Shown: one piece after another, positions 52,139-62,078 of the stretch
How positions within the stretch are numbered: position 1 is the stretch's first letter
Layout: each line of letters starts with the position of its first letter
From: CAIWHR01 sp963781285
GTDB taxonomy: Bacteria; Pseudomonadota; Gammaproteobacteria; Burkholderiales; Casimicrobiaceae
Reading direction: 5' to 3'
NCBI GenBank assembly: GCA_963781285.1
Contig: CAWAFI010000026.1
Location: 147,481-211,480 of the forward strand
DNA: 64,000 bases
The notes under the pieces: model-generated
The model's database searches: none
What the model saw: the letters and a program-made list of their open reading frames with translations, nothing else
Told to the model about the DNA's origin: nothing
Program-made: the position numbers and the translations under genes

Positions 52139-55100
52139 TCAGTGGAACCTGCCCACGAAAGGCCGGTCGCCGGGTCCACCGTAGCCGAAGATCACATTGG
52201 CTACGCCATCGCGTTTCGTGCTCACGAACCACATGCCATTGCGGTAGATGCACATATCGGCCTTGCCGTCGCCATCCCAGTCGAACAGCCGGGGAATATC
52301 CTGCGGCGCACCACCGAACCCGAGAATCATGTTGACGAGGCCATCGCGGTTCGTATCGATGAACCAGAGGCCATTGCGGTAAATGACGAGATCAGCAATA
52401 CCGTCGCCATTGACGTCTGCGGCGAGGGGAATGTCACCGGATGCCCCGCCGAAATAGAAGATCTTGTCTGCGGTGCCATTCAGGGACTGGTCCACGAACC
52501 AGATGCCGCCGCGATAGATGACGAGGTCATCCATCCCGGCAAGGCCGCTGAAATTGGCGGTCAGCGGGATATCGTTCGGCATGCCGCCGAAACCGATGGG
52601 TTGGTCCGACGTGCCGTTGCGGTTGGTATCGATGTACCACATGCCGTTGCGGTAGATGATCAGGCTCGTCATGCCGTCGCCTGTCACGCTCCCGGTTAGC
52701 GGAACGTCGCCGGGAAGGCCATAGGGAATGGTGGCGTCCGGCTTGGCATCACGATTGAAATCCAACAGGAAGCTGTACTTGGGCGCCTTGGTGGACGGCA
52801 CCAGCGTCCGGTATAAACCGGTATCGGGCTGGGGCAACAGGGCCGTCACGTAATCGGTGAGGGTCTGCGTGTCGCTTCCCCCGGCGCCGGTTACCGTCAG
52901 CACGACCGAATACACGCCCGGCGTCGAATAGACCTTGCTTGGATTGGCCTGGGTGCTGGTCGTGCCATCGCCGAAGTCCCAAGCGTAGCTGGTGACGCCG
53001 CCGACTGATTCGTCGACGAAACTGACGGTGAGCGGGGCCACCCCGGTAGTCGACGTTGCGGAAAACTTCGCCCGCGGAGTCACCTTGACGTAGTTGGTCT
53101 GGGTTCGCTTGTTGCTGCCCCCGGGCCCGGTGACCGTCAGCGCGACCGTGTACGTACCCGACTTCGAATAGATCTTGCTCGGATTGGCGGCGGGGCTCGT
53201 CGTGCCATCGCCAAAGTCCCACGCGTAGCTGGTGATGCTGCCGGTCGAGCTGTTGGTGAAATCGACTGTTGTCGGGGCCTTTCCCTTGGTCGGTGTCCCC
53301 GTGAACTGCGCCACCGGTGCCACGGGTGGCGCCGTGACCGTCACGTAGCTGGTGCGGGTCTGCGTGTTGCTACCGCCGGGGCCGGTGACGGTGAGGCTCA
53401 CCGTGTACGTTCCGGCCGCCGAATAGATATGGCTGGGACTGGCGGCGTTGCTGGTACCGCTATCGCCGAAGGTCCAGGAATAGCCGGTGATGCTGCCGGT
53501 CGAGGTGTTGCTGAAGGCCACCGTCAGCGGCGAGTTGCCTGAGGTGGGACTGCCGGTGAACTGCGCCACCGGTGCCACGGGTGGCGCCGTGACCGTCACG
53601 TAGCTGGTGCGGGTCTGCGTGTTGCTACCGCCGGGGCCGGTGACGGTGAGGCTCACCGTGTACGTTCCGGCCGCCGAATAGATATGGCTGGGACTGGCGG
53701 CGTTGCTGGTACCGCTATCGCCGAAGGTCCAGGAATAGCCGGTGATGCTGCCGGTCGAGGTGTTGCTGAAGGCCACCGTCAGCGGCGAGTTGCCTGAGGT
53801 GGGACTGCCGGTGAACTGCGCCACCGGTGCCACGGGCGGCGCCGTGACCGTCACGTAGCTGGTGCGGGTCTGCGTGTTGCTACCGCCGGGGCCGGTGACG
53901 GTCAGGCTCACCGTGTACGTTCCGGCCGCCGAATAGATGTGGCTGGGACTGGCGGCGGTGCTGGTGCCGCCATCGCCGAAGGTCCAGGAATAGCCGGTGA
54001 TGCTGCCAGTCGAGGTGTTGCTGAAGGCCACCGTCAGCGGCGAGTTGCCTGAGGTGGGACTGCCGGTGAACTGCGCCACCGGTGCCACGGGCGGCGCCGT
54101 GACCGTCACGTAGTTGGTGCGGGTCTGCGTGTTGCTACCGCCGGGGCCGGTGACGGTCAGGCTCACCGTGTACGTTCCGGCCGCTGAATAGACGTGGCTG
54201 GGACTCGCGGCGGTGCTGGTGCCGCCATCGCCGAAGGTCCAGGAATAGCCGGTGATGCTGCCGGTCGAGGTGTTGCTGAAGGCCACCGTCAGCGGCGAGG
54301 TGCCTGAGGTGGGACTGCCGGTGAACTGCGCCACCGGTGCCACGGGCGGCGCCGTGACCGTCACGTAGTTGGTGCGGGTCTGCGTGTTGCTGCCGCCGGG
54401 ACCGGTGACGGTGAGGCTCACCGTGTAGGTGCCGGCCGCCGAATAGACGTGGCTGGGACTGGCGGCGGTGCTGGTGCCGCCATCGCCGAAGGTCCAGGCG
54501 TAGCCGGTGATGCTGCCGGTCGAGGTGTTGCTGAAGGCCACCGTCAGCGGCGAGGTGCCTGAGGTGGGACTGCCGGTGAACTGCGCCACCGGTGCCACGG
54601 GCGGCGCCGTGACCGTCACGTAGTTGGTGCGGGTCTGCGTGTTGCTGCCGCCGGGACCGGTGACGGTCAGGCTCACCGTGTAGGTGCCGGCCGCTGAATA
54701 GACGTGGCTGGGACTCGCAGCGGTGCTGGTGCCGCCATCGCCGAAGGTCCAGGCGTAGCCGGTGATGCTGCCGGTCGAGGTGTTGCTGAAGGCCACCGTC
54801 AGCGGGGAGGTGCCTGAGGTGGGACTGCCGGTGAACTGCGCCACCGGTGCCACCGGCGGCGCCGTGACCGTCACGTAGTTGGTGCGGGTCTGCGTGTTGC
54901 TGCCGCCGGGGCCGGTGACGGTGAGGCTCACCGTGTAGGTGCCGGCCGCTGAATAGACGTGGCTGGGACTCGCAGCGGTACTGGTGCCGCCATCGCCAAA
55001 GGTCCAGGCGTAGCCGGTGATGCTGCCGGTCGAGGTGTTGCTGAAGGCCACCGTCAGCGGCGAGGTGCCTGAGGTGGGACTGCCGGTGAACTGCGCCACC

Positions 55101-56710
55101 GGTGCCACGGGCGGCGCCGTGACCGTGACGTAGTTGGTGCGGGTCTGGGTGTTGCTGCCGCCGGGGCCGGTGACGGTGAGGGCCACCGTGTAGGTGCCGG
55201 CCGCGGAGTAGATGTGGCTGGGGCTGGCGGCGGTGCTGGTGCCGCCGTCGCCGAAGGTCCAGGCGTAGCCGGTGATGCTGCCGGTCGAGGTGTTGCTGAA
55301 GGCCACCGTCAGCGGCGAGGTGCCTGAGGTCGGACTGCCGGTGAACTGCGCCACCGGCGCGGGGCGCCGTGACCGTCACGTAGTTGGTGCGGGTCTGGGT
55401 GTTGCTGCCGCCGGGGCCGGTGACGGTGAGGCTCACCGTGTAGGTGCCGGCCGCGGAGTAGACGTGGCTGGGACTCGCAGCGGTACTGGTGCCGCCATCG
55501 CCGAAGGTCCAGGCGTAGCCGGTGATGCTGCCGGTCGAGGTGTTGCTGAAGGCCACCGTCAGCGGCGAGGTGCCTGAGGTGGGACTGCCGGTGAACTGCG
55601 CCACCGGGCGCGGGCGCCGTGACCGTCACGTAGTTGGTGCGGGTCAGGGTGTTGCTGCCGCCGGGGCCGGTGACGGTGAGAGCTCACCGTGTAGGTGCCG
55701 GCTGCCGAATAGACGTGGCTGGGACTCGCGGCGGTGCTGGTGCCGCCGTCGCCAAAGGTCCAGGCGTAGCCGGTGATGCTGCCGGTCGAGGTGTTGCTGA
55801 AGGCCACCGTCAGCGGCGAGGTGCCTGAGGTGGGGCTGCCGGTGAACTGCGCCACCGGTGCCACTGGCGGCGCCGTGACCGTCACGTAGTTGGTGCGGGT
55901 CAGGGTGTCGTTGCCGCCGGGGCCGGTGACGGTGAGGGCCACCGTATAGGTGCCGGCGGCTGAGTAGACGTGGCTGGGACTCGCAGCGGTACTGGTTCCG
56001 CCGTCGCCGAAGGTCCAGGCGTAGCCGGTGATGCTGCCGGTCGAAGTGTTGCTGAAGGCCACCGTCAGGGGCGATACGCCCGACGTGGGGCTGCCGGTGA
56101 ACTGCGCCACCGGTGCGGGCGGCGCCGTGACCGTCACGTAGTTGGTGCGGGTCAGGGTGTTGCTGCCGCCGGGGCCGGTGACGGTCAGGGCCACCGTGTA
56201 GGTGCCGGCCGCGGAGTAGACGTGGCTGGGACTCGCAGCGGTACTGGTGCCGCCGTCGCCGAAGGTCCAGGCGTAGCTGGTGATGCTGCCGGTCGAGGTA
56301 TTGCTGAAGGCTACTGTCAGCGGTGACACGCCCGTGGTGGTGCTGCCGGTGAACTGCGCCACCGGCGCGCTGTACGGTACCGTCGCGGCTACGTCATTGG
56401 AAAACCCGCTTTCCGTGTGAGCAGCGTCATAGGCCGTCACGGCAAAGTGGTACGTTGCTCCCTCGGTCAGATTGGGAACGGGGAAGCTGGTTACATTGCC
56501 GACGTCGATCCTCGTCGGATAGTTGCCGGCAGCGGGCCCGTAATAAACCATGTACCCGGTCAATTGCGGACTCGCGACCGGATCCCAGGCCAATGTCACT
56601 CCCGCGGCGAGCGCGCGCCCCGCCACCAGGAGCAATAACAGGAAAACACCGATTGATCGCGCTGCGGTGGCTAAGCCTCCCAAGCCGCTACGCGCAGGTA
56701 CCTCGGCCAT
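52139..56710 (-). CDS. Giant secreted PKD-repeat protein with FG-GAP-like C terminus; three indels in the array
   Basis: The product is about 1520 residues if repaired. A signal peptide (SIGVFLLLLLVAGRALAAG) precedes a fibronectin III-like domain. Fourteen PKD repeats of about 84-86 residues (APVAQFTGSPTSGTSPLTVA; YAWTFGDGGTSTAASPSHVY) follow, the middle ones almost identical. Four FG-GAP/VCBS-like repeats (GDGIADLVIYRNGLWFIDTN) end the protein. The frame shifts near 55680 (+1), 55604 (-5) and 55360 (-5), a net -9 that restores the frame. It may be an adhesin or matrix protein. ATG 56710 has GGGGA upstream; the earlier ATG 56734 has none. The leader is a c-di-GMP riboswitch. Confidence 0.85.
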
Positions 56711-56749
56711 ATTGGTCCCCAAAATTGCAGCCATGAGGCACCAAGACCG

Positions 56750-56834
56750 TCCTTGGCGGCCAGGCTGCCGTGTCCCTTGCGGGAATTAGGCCCTCAGCTT
56801 TGCGTCCCACCCTTTCGAGTGGTTTGCCATTTTT
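56750..56834 (-). ncRNA. c-di-GMP-I (GEMM) riboswitch
   Basis: On the minus strand the leader reads GGCAAACCACTCGAAAGGGTGG (a stem closed by a GAAA tetraloop), then GACGCAAAGC and GGCCTAA (tetraloop receptor), a variable second helix and finally GGCAGCCTGGCCGCC. These are the ordered conserved blocks of the GEMM-I aptamer (GCAAACC, GAAA, GGGACGCAAAGC, GGCCUAA). A short CCAAG/CTTGG hairpin follows before the ribosome-binding site. It should tie expression of the PKD protein to c-di-GMP. The direction of control is not evident. Confidence 0.9.
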
Positions 56835-56906
56835 CAAGAGCGGAAAACGATTCGACCGACAACTGAACGCCGCGTGTTCCAAGCCCCTTCACCCGGCGTG
56901 TACATG

Positions 56907-56935
56907 ACAATAGCATAGAAATTGCGAAATGACAA
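56907..56935 (-). promoter_or_regulatory. Sigma70-type promoter of the PKD gene
   Basis: TTGTCA (56930-56935) and TATTGT (56907-56912) are separated by exactly 17 bases on the minus strand in a rare AT-rich stretch. They lie about 70 bp upstream of the riboswitch, giving a leader of about 190 nt. Confidence 0.7.
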
Positions 56936-56945
56936 ACGCATATTT

Positions 56946-56959
56946 TTGACCTGCGTCAA
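56946..56959. promoter_or_regulatory. FNR/CRP-family-like site
   Basis: TTGAC-N4-GTCAA is a perfect palindrome of the CRP/FNR class just upstream of the -35 box, centred near -52 from the predicted start. It suggests an additional transcriptional input (oxygen, NO or cAMP-type), although the centre is not at the canonical -41.5 or -61.5. Confidence 0.5.
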
Positions 56960-56985
56960 GTCGATCATGCATTGCCGGAAAGCAG

Positions 56986-57005
56986 GTCGGCACGGCCGTG
57001 CCGAC
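56986..57005 (-). terminator. 20-nt perfect palindrome after the secreted-protein gene
   Basis: GTCGGCACGGCCGTGCCGAC is fully self-complementary. It lies 96 bp past the stop of the minus-strand gene at 57101 and upstream of the PKD promoter, so it may be a transcription-ending hairpin. No U-run is seen. Confidence 0.45.
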
Positions 57006-57100
57006 GGTATCCGTGGACGCCGTTCCGCGCGATTACCGGTTGGCGGTTCGGATTTCCAGATCCCGGCGAGCGGCTCTGAGCCGCGGGCGCAGACGGCCAG

Positions 57101-58231
57101 CTAGTGGCAGACAGTTCCGCCCGTGGCCGTGAACGGGAAGCGCGTGATGGGCTTGGTCTGGCTCACCGCGGGCAGTCCGCCGCTGCCGTTGGTGGTGTAG
57201 TTGAACGTCGCGCTGTTGCCGTCGGCGAACGTCAGCGTCGCGCTGCCAACGTCCTGGGCGGAATTCAGATCGGTCAACCTGTAGTCGTCAAAGCGCGGGC
57301 CTGACGTCCGCAGCAGCGATCCGGTGAAGACGTTGCCGGGGCCGATCCTCTGCGTCAACGCGGAGAGCCACAATGGCGTGCCATCGAGGTCGTACGTGTA
57401 CCAGGTTGCAAACAAGGTGTCGCCCTGATGCACAAAGTTGATGCCCCAGCCCGATTCCGTTCCGTTCGCCGCCCACCAGAGGTCCTGATAGTTGGTGGCG
57501 AGTGTGAGATTCGTCGCCAGGCTGTAGGCGCAGATTGGCGGTGGCGCGTTGCCGAGGTTGTAGCGCTCGATCGCCTTGGTTCCCGATACCGGCACTGGAC
57601 TGCCGCCCGCTCCGGCGTCGAGGCTGTAAGCGAATGCACCGTTGTTGGCGTCGCTGAAGGTCAGCGTGCCGTTGCCGACCGCCGCCGGCGTGCCTGAACC
57701 GACGAAATTGTTGAACGGCGGGCCGCTGTCGACGTAGATCGCGCCGGTGAAGGTGTTGCCGAGGGGAGGGCTCCGATTGGCGAGCATCGACAGCCACCAA
57801 GCCTTGCCGCTGGTGTCGTACGTGTACCAGGTGGCAAAGAGTACGTCGCCCTGGTGCGCGAAATTGATGCCCCAGCCGGATTCCGTCCCGCCGGTCGCCC
57901 ACCAGAGGCCCTGGAAATTCATGGCGGCCGGGGCTTGCACGTCGAATGCAAGCGGGATCGACTGCGCGGACTCCTGGTTACCCCAAACCGAGTCGTTGAC
58001 CGCGATGGCCGTCATCGATATCGAGTGCGAGCCAGCCGGAATGCCCGCCAGGTCGTACTTGCAGATGTTGCCGCCCGTGGCTGCTACGACGGGCGATATC
58101 ACCCTCCCAGCGGTGTCAAGGTAGACCCCACAGAGCGTGACTCCGACCTCCACCGGGTCGGAAACGACGAATGGCTCTGCCTTCGCGCACAGCGACAGAG
58201 CGAGAATGCAGGCGGCAGCGAGCAGCTTCAT
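57101..58231 (-). CDS. Secreted two-repeat protein, copy A (intact)
   Basis: The 376 residues start with a signal peptide (MKLLAAACILALSLCAKA). A beta-rich N-terminal domain is followed by two internal repeats built on FQGLWWATGGTESGWGINFA and YQDLWWAANGTESGWGINFV, each followed by HQGDxLFATWYTYD and a WLS motif. Such ESGWGINxxHQGD repeats recur in exported proteins of betaproteobacteria, without a known function to me. It ends TGGTVCH. It lies just upstream of the PKD gene in the same orientation and is duplicated at 59596-60726. Confidence 0.85.
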   Translation of the reverse strand: MKLLAAACILALSLCAKAEPFVVSDPVEVGVTLCGVYLDTAGRVISPVVAATGGNICKYDLAGIPAGSHSISMTAIAVNDSVWGNQESAQSIPLAFDVQAPAAMNFQGLWWATGGTESGWGINFAHQGDVLFATWYTYDTSGKAWWLSMLANRSPPLGNTFTGAIYVDSGPPFNNFVGSGTPAAVGNGTLTFSDANNGAFAYSLDAGAGGSPVPVSGTKAIERYNLGNAPPPICAYSLATNLTLATNYQDLWWAANGTESGWGINFVHQGDTLFATWYTYDLDGTPLWLSALTQRIGPGNVFTGSLLRTSGPRFDDYRLTDLNSAQDVGSATLTFADGNSATFNYTTNGSGGLPAVSQTKPITRFPFTATGGTVCH

Positions 58232-58358
58232 CGTGCAATTGCAAAATACTGTGCGCCGGAGAATGACCACGGGCGATCGAGGTTCGCGGTGCGGCGAACC
58301 CGCGTTGCAGGCGGGCGTCGCGGGCATTGGACAGATCAGCCAAACTTGCCGGGCACGA

Positions 58359-59468
58359 TCACCCGCTCTCGGCGAACAAGCCGGCCACGTGTTCAGCGAT
58401 CGCCAAGGCGGCGGTGAGCCCGGGCGACTCGATACCGAAAAGATTGACCAGCCCGGCGACGCCGTGATCGCGCGGTCCCTGAATCACGAAATCCCTCGCC
58501 GGCTCACCTGGCGCCTGGATCTTTGGGCGGATCCCAGCGTATGCCGGCACGAGCGCGCCGTCCGGCAAAGCCGGCCAGTAGGACCGGATGGCGGCGTAGA
58601 AACCCGCTGAACGCTGTGGATCGACGTCGTAGTCGAGATGTTCCACCCATTGCACGTCTGGCCCGAATCGCGCCTGTCCCGCCAAGTCGAGCGTGAGATG
58701 GACCCCGAGACCCGCCGCTTCGGGAACGGGATAGATGAGATGGGAAAACGGCGCGCGCCCGGCGAGGGCGAAATAGTTGCCCTTGCAGAAGTAGCAGGGC
58801 GGTACCTTCTCACGAGGAAATCCCTCGATGGATGCCGCCACTGATTGGGCCGCCAAACCGGCGCAATTGACGACTGTTTGCGCACGTATGCCAGTACCTT
58901 CGACTCCGCCGACGGTCAGCTCGATGCCGGTGGCCGTTATGCATCCACGCAGGACCGGCGTATTGAATGCAATCATGGCGCCGTGGTCCTCGGCATCACC
59001 TTGGAACGCCAACATCAGCTGATGGCTGTCTACGATGCCCGTCGACGGTGATCGCAACGCCAGAAGACCGTTGAGCGCAGGTTCCTCGTTGCGCAATTCC
59101 GCTTCACTCAACCACGTGAGATCGTGCACGCCGTTCGCCTCGGCTTGCGTGAGGAGCTTCTGCAGTTCCGCTTTCTGTTCCCGCGCAGTGGCGACGATCA
59201 GCTTGCCACAGCGCCGATGTGCTATACCACGCTCGGCAATGAATTCATAAAGTCGCTTCCGACCCGTAACGCAAAGAGAGGCTTTCAGCGAACCAGGGCT
59301 GTAGTAGATACCCGCGTGAATGACTTCGCTGTTGCGGGAACTGGTACCGGTGCCGATTGCTTCGGCAGATTCGACGACGACGACTTCGCGTCCCGCCAAT
59401 GCGAGCGCGCGCGCGACCGCGAGCCCGATGACACCCGCGCCAATTACCAATGCATCGATGTCATCCAC
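58359..59468 (-). CDS. FAD-dependent oxidoreductase, L-2-hydroxyglutarate dehydrogenase (LhgO/YgaF)-like, copy A
   Basis: This 369-residue DAO-family flavoprotein has FAD motif ALVIGAGVIGLAVARALALAGREVVVVE, the region SSRNSEVIHAGIYYSPGSLKA typical of LhgO, and the C-terminal HLTLDLAGQARFGPDVQWV and GLVNLFGIESPGLTAALAIAEHVA. It would oxidise L-2-hydroxyglutarate or a related hydroxy acid and pass electrons to quinone. The start is ATG 59468. The nearly identical copy is at 60855-61964. Confidence 0.9.
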   Translation of the reverse strand: MDDIDALVIGAGVIGLAVARALALAGREVVVVESAEAIGTGTSSRNSEVIHAGIYYSPGSLKASLCVTGRKRLYEFIAERGIAHRRCGKLIVATAREQKAELQKLLTQAEANGVHDLTWLSEAELRNEEPALNGLLALRSPSTGIVDSHQLMLAFQGDAEDHGAMIAFNTPVLRGCITATGIELTVGGVEGTGIRAQTVVNCAGLAAQSVAASIEGFPREKVPPCYFCKGNYFALAGRAPFSHLIYPVPEAAGLGVHLTLDLAGQARFGPDVQWVEHLDYDVDPQRSAGFYAAIRSYWPALPDGALVPAYAGIRPKIQAPGEPARDFVIQGPRDHGVAGLVNLFGIESPGLTAALAIAEHVAGLFAESG

Positions 59469-59595
59469 ACGTTTCGCCGCGGATCAAGTCCGAACGCCAT
59501 TGCAGATTGCATGAAGGAAGGGTCATTGATCGCGCCGCGAATGGCTATGGCAGATTCAGATCGGCGAGCGGCTCAGCCGCGGGCGCAGACGGCAG

Positions 59596-60726
59596 CTAGT
59601 GGCAGACAGTTCCGCCCGAGGCCGTGAACGGGAAGCGCGTGATGGGCTTGGTCTGGCTCACCGCGGGCAGTCCGCCGCTGCCGTTGGTGGTGTAGTCGAA
59701 CGTCGCGCTGTTGCCGTCGGCGAACGTCAGCGTCGCGCTGCCAACGTCCTGGGCGGAATTCAGATCGGTCAACCTGTAGTCGTCAAAGCGCGGGCCTGAC
59801 GTCCGCAGCAGCGATCCGGTGAAGACGTTGCCGGGGCCGACCCTCTGCGTCAACGCGGAGAGCCACAATGGCGTGCCATCGAGGTCGTACGTGTACCAGG
59901 TTGCAAACAAGGTGTCGCCCTGATGCGCAAAGTTGATGCCCAGCCCGATTCCGTTCCGCTCGCCGCCCACCAGAGGTCCTGGTAGTTGGTGGCGAGTGTG
60001 AGATTCGTCGCCCGGCTGTAGGAGCAGATTAGCGGCGGCGCGTTGCCGAGGTTGTAGCGCTCGATCGCCTTGGTAGCCGATACCAGCACTGGACTGCCGC
60101 CCGTTCCGGCGTCGAGGCTGTAGGCGAATGCGCCGTTGTTGGCGTCGCTGAAGGTCAGCGTGCCGTTGCCGACCGCCGTCGGCGTGCCTGAACCGACGAA
60201 ATTGTTGAACGGCGGGCCGCTGCCCACGTAGATCGCGCCAGTGAACGTGTTGTCGAGGGGAGGGCTCCGATTGGCGAGCATCGACAGCCACCAAGCCTTG
60301 CCGCTGGTGTCGTACGTGTACCAGGTGGCAAAGAGTGACGTCGCCCTGGTGCGCGAAATTGATGCCCCAGCCGGATTCCGTCCCGCCGGTCACCCACCAA
60401 AGGCCCTGGAAATTCACGGCGGCCGGGGCTTGCACGTCGAATGCAAGCGGGATCGACTGCGCGGACTCCTGGGTACCCCAAACGGGGTCGTTGACCGCGA
60501 TGGCCGTCATGGTTATCGAGTGCGGGCCAACGGGAATACCCGCCAGGTCGTAGCTGCAGATATTGCCGGCTGTGGTCGTTACGACGGGCGATATCACCCT
60601 CACAGCGTTGTCGAGGTAGACCCCACATAGCGTGACTCCGACTTCCACCGGGTCGGAAACGACGAATGGCTCTGCCTTCGCGCACAGCGACAGAGCGAGG
60701 ATGCAGGCGGCAGCGAGCAGCTTCAT
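59596..60726 (-). pseudogene. Secreted two-repeat protein, copy B (two compensating frameshifts)
   Basis: Same length (1131 bp) and plan as copy A: signal peptide, N-terminal domain and two ESGWGINFxHQGD repeats. An extra base near 60335 (AGAGTGACG versus AGAGTACG) and a missing C near 59941 (GCCCAGC versus GCCCCAGC) put the middle third out of frame. Either the copy is inactivated or the two indels are sequence errors. The N-terminal domain differs from copy A at many residues (DTAGRVISPVVAATGGN versus DNAVRVISPVVTTTAGN). Confidence 0.82.
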
Positions 60727-60854
60727 CGTGCGATTGCAAAATACTTTGCGCCGGATCGAGGCCGCGGGCAACCGAGGTTCTGCGATGCGGCGAATCCGCG
60801 CTGCAAGCGGGCGTCGCGGGCATTGGACAGATCAGCCAAAGTTGCCGGGCACGG

Positions 60855-61964
60855 TCACCCGCTCTCGGTCACCAAGCTGGCCACGTGCTCAGCTATCGCC
60901 ATGGCGGCAGTGAGTCCGGGCGATTCGATACCGAAGAGATTGACCAGCCCGGCAATGCCGTGATCGCGCGGTCCCTGAATCATGAAATCCTTCGCTGGCT
61001 CGCCTGGCGCCTGGATCTTTGGACGGATCCCGGCGTACGCCGGCATGAGCGCGCCGTCTGCCAATGCGGGCCAGTAACGCCGAATGGCTTCGTAGAAACT
61101 CGCCGAGCGTCGAGGATCGACATCGTAGTCGAGTCGTTCCACCCACTCCACGTCCGGTCCGAAACGCGCCTGCCCCGCCAGGTCGAGCGTGAGATGGACG
61201 CCCAGGCCCGCCGCTTCGGGAACGGGATAGATCAGATGGGAAAATGGCGTGCGGCCGGAGAGGGCGAAGTAGTTGCCCTTGCAGAAGTAGGAGGGCGGTA
61301 CCTTGTCGCGAGGAAACCCGTCGATGGATCTCGCCACCGATTGGGCCGCCAAACCGGCGCAATTGACGACTGTTTGCGCTCGAATAGACGTGCTTTCGAC
61401 CCCGCCGACGGTCAGCTCGATGCCGGTGTCCGTGACGCACCCACGCAGGACCGGCGCATTGAATGCGATCATGGCGCCGTGGTCCTCGGCATCACCTTGC
61501 AGCGCCAACATCAACTGATGGCTGTCGACGATACCCGTCGACGGTGATCGCAGCGCCAGCAGACAGTTGAGCGCAGGCTCCTCGTTTCGCAATTCTGCCT
61601 GACTCAACCACGCGAGGTCGTGCACGCCGTTCGCTTCGGCTTGCGCGAGAAGCTTCTCCAGTTGCGCTTCCTGTTGCCGCGCAGTAGCGACGATCAGCTT
61701 GCCACAGCGCCGATGCGCTATGCCACGCTCGGCAATGAATTCGTAGAGCCGCTCCCGACCCGCAACGCAAAGCGAGGCCTTCAGCGAACCAGGGCTGTAG
61801 TAGATGCCGGCGTGAATGACTTCGCTGTTGCGTGAGCTGGTGCCGGTGCCGATCGCTTCGGCAGATTCGAGAACCACGACATCGCGTCCGGCCAATGCAA
61901 GCGAGCGCGCGACCGCGAGCCCGATCACACCCGCGCCAATCACCAATGCATCGATGTCATCCAC
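60855..61964 (-). CDS. FAD-dependent oxidoreductase, LhgO/YgaF-like, copy B (intact)
   Basis: These 369 residues are collinear with copy A without gaps: VIGAGVIGLAVARSLALAGRDVVVLE, SSRNSEVIHAGIYYSPGSLKA, GLGVHLTLDLAGQARFGPDV and ESPGLTAAMAIAEHVASLV. Both frames are intact although the adjacent secreted gene is broken. Substitutions are scattered and mostly conservative, which suggests both oxidoreductases remained under selection. Confidence 0.9.
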   Translation of the reverse strand: MDDIDALVIGAGVIGLAVARSLALAGRDVVVLESAEAIGTGTSSRNSEVIHAGIYYSPGSLKASLCVAGRERLYEFIAERGIAHRRCGKLIVATARQQEAQLEKLLAQAEANGVHDLAWLSQAELRNEEPALNCLLALRSPSTGIVDSHQLMLALQGDAEDHGAMIAFNAPVLRGCVTDTGIELTVGGVESTSIRAQTVVNCAGLAAQSVARSIDGFPRDKVPPSYFCKGNYFALSGRTPFSHLIYPVPEAAGLGVHLTLDLAGQARFGPDVEWVERLDYDVDPRRSASFYEAIRRYWPALADGALMPAYAGIRPKIQAPGEPAKDFMIQGPRDHGIAGLVNLFGIESPGLTAAMAIAEHVASLVTESG

Positions 61965-62078
61965 ACGCTTCGCCGCGGATCAAGTCCGAACGTCATTGCA
62001 GATTGCATCGAAGGAATGGGTCATCGATCGCGCCCCGAATGGCTATGGCAAAATTGCCAACCCGGGCGGGATCTGGAC

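Larger units (their letters stand above)
57056..62047. repeat. 2.5-kb head-to-tail tandem duplication (two units)
   Basis: Unit A (about 57056-59551) and unit B (about 59552-62047) align at an offset of 2495-2496 bp along their whole length, including intergenic parts. Each carries a secreted-protein gene and an LhgO-like oxidoreductase gene. Coding differences are scattered at a few percent, more at the secreted protein N terminus, so the event is old enough for divergence. Confidence 0.93.

Noticed and set aside
55272..56326. Plus-strand ORFs opposite the PKD array
   Set aside because: They repeat with the same period as the PKD units and are antisense translations of them.
52800..56380. 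Regular repeat array that could be mistaken for a CRISPR
   Set aside because: The period is about 250 bp, the repeats translate as PKD domains throughout and there are no short unique spacers.
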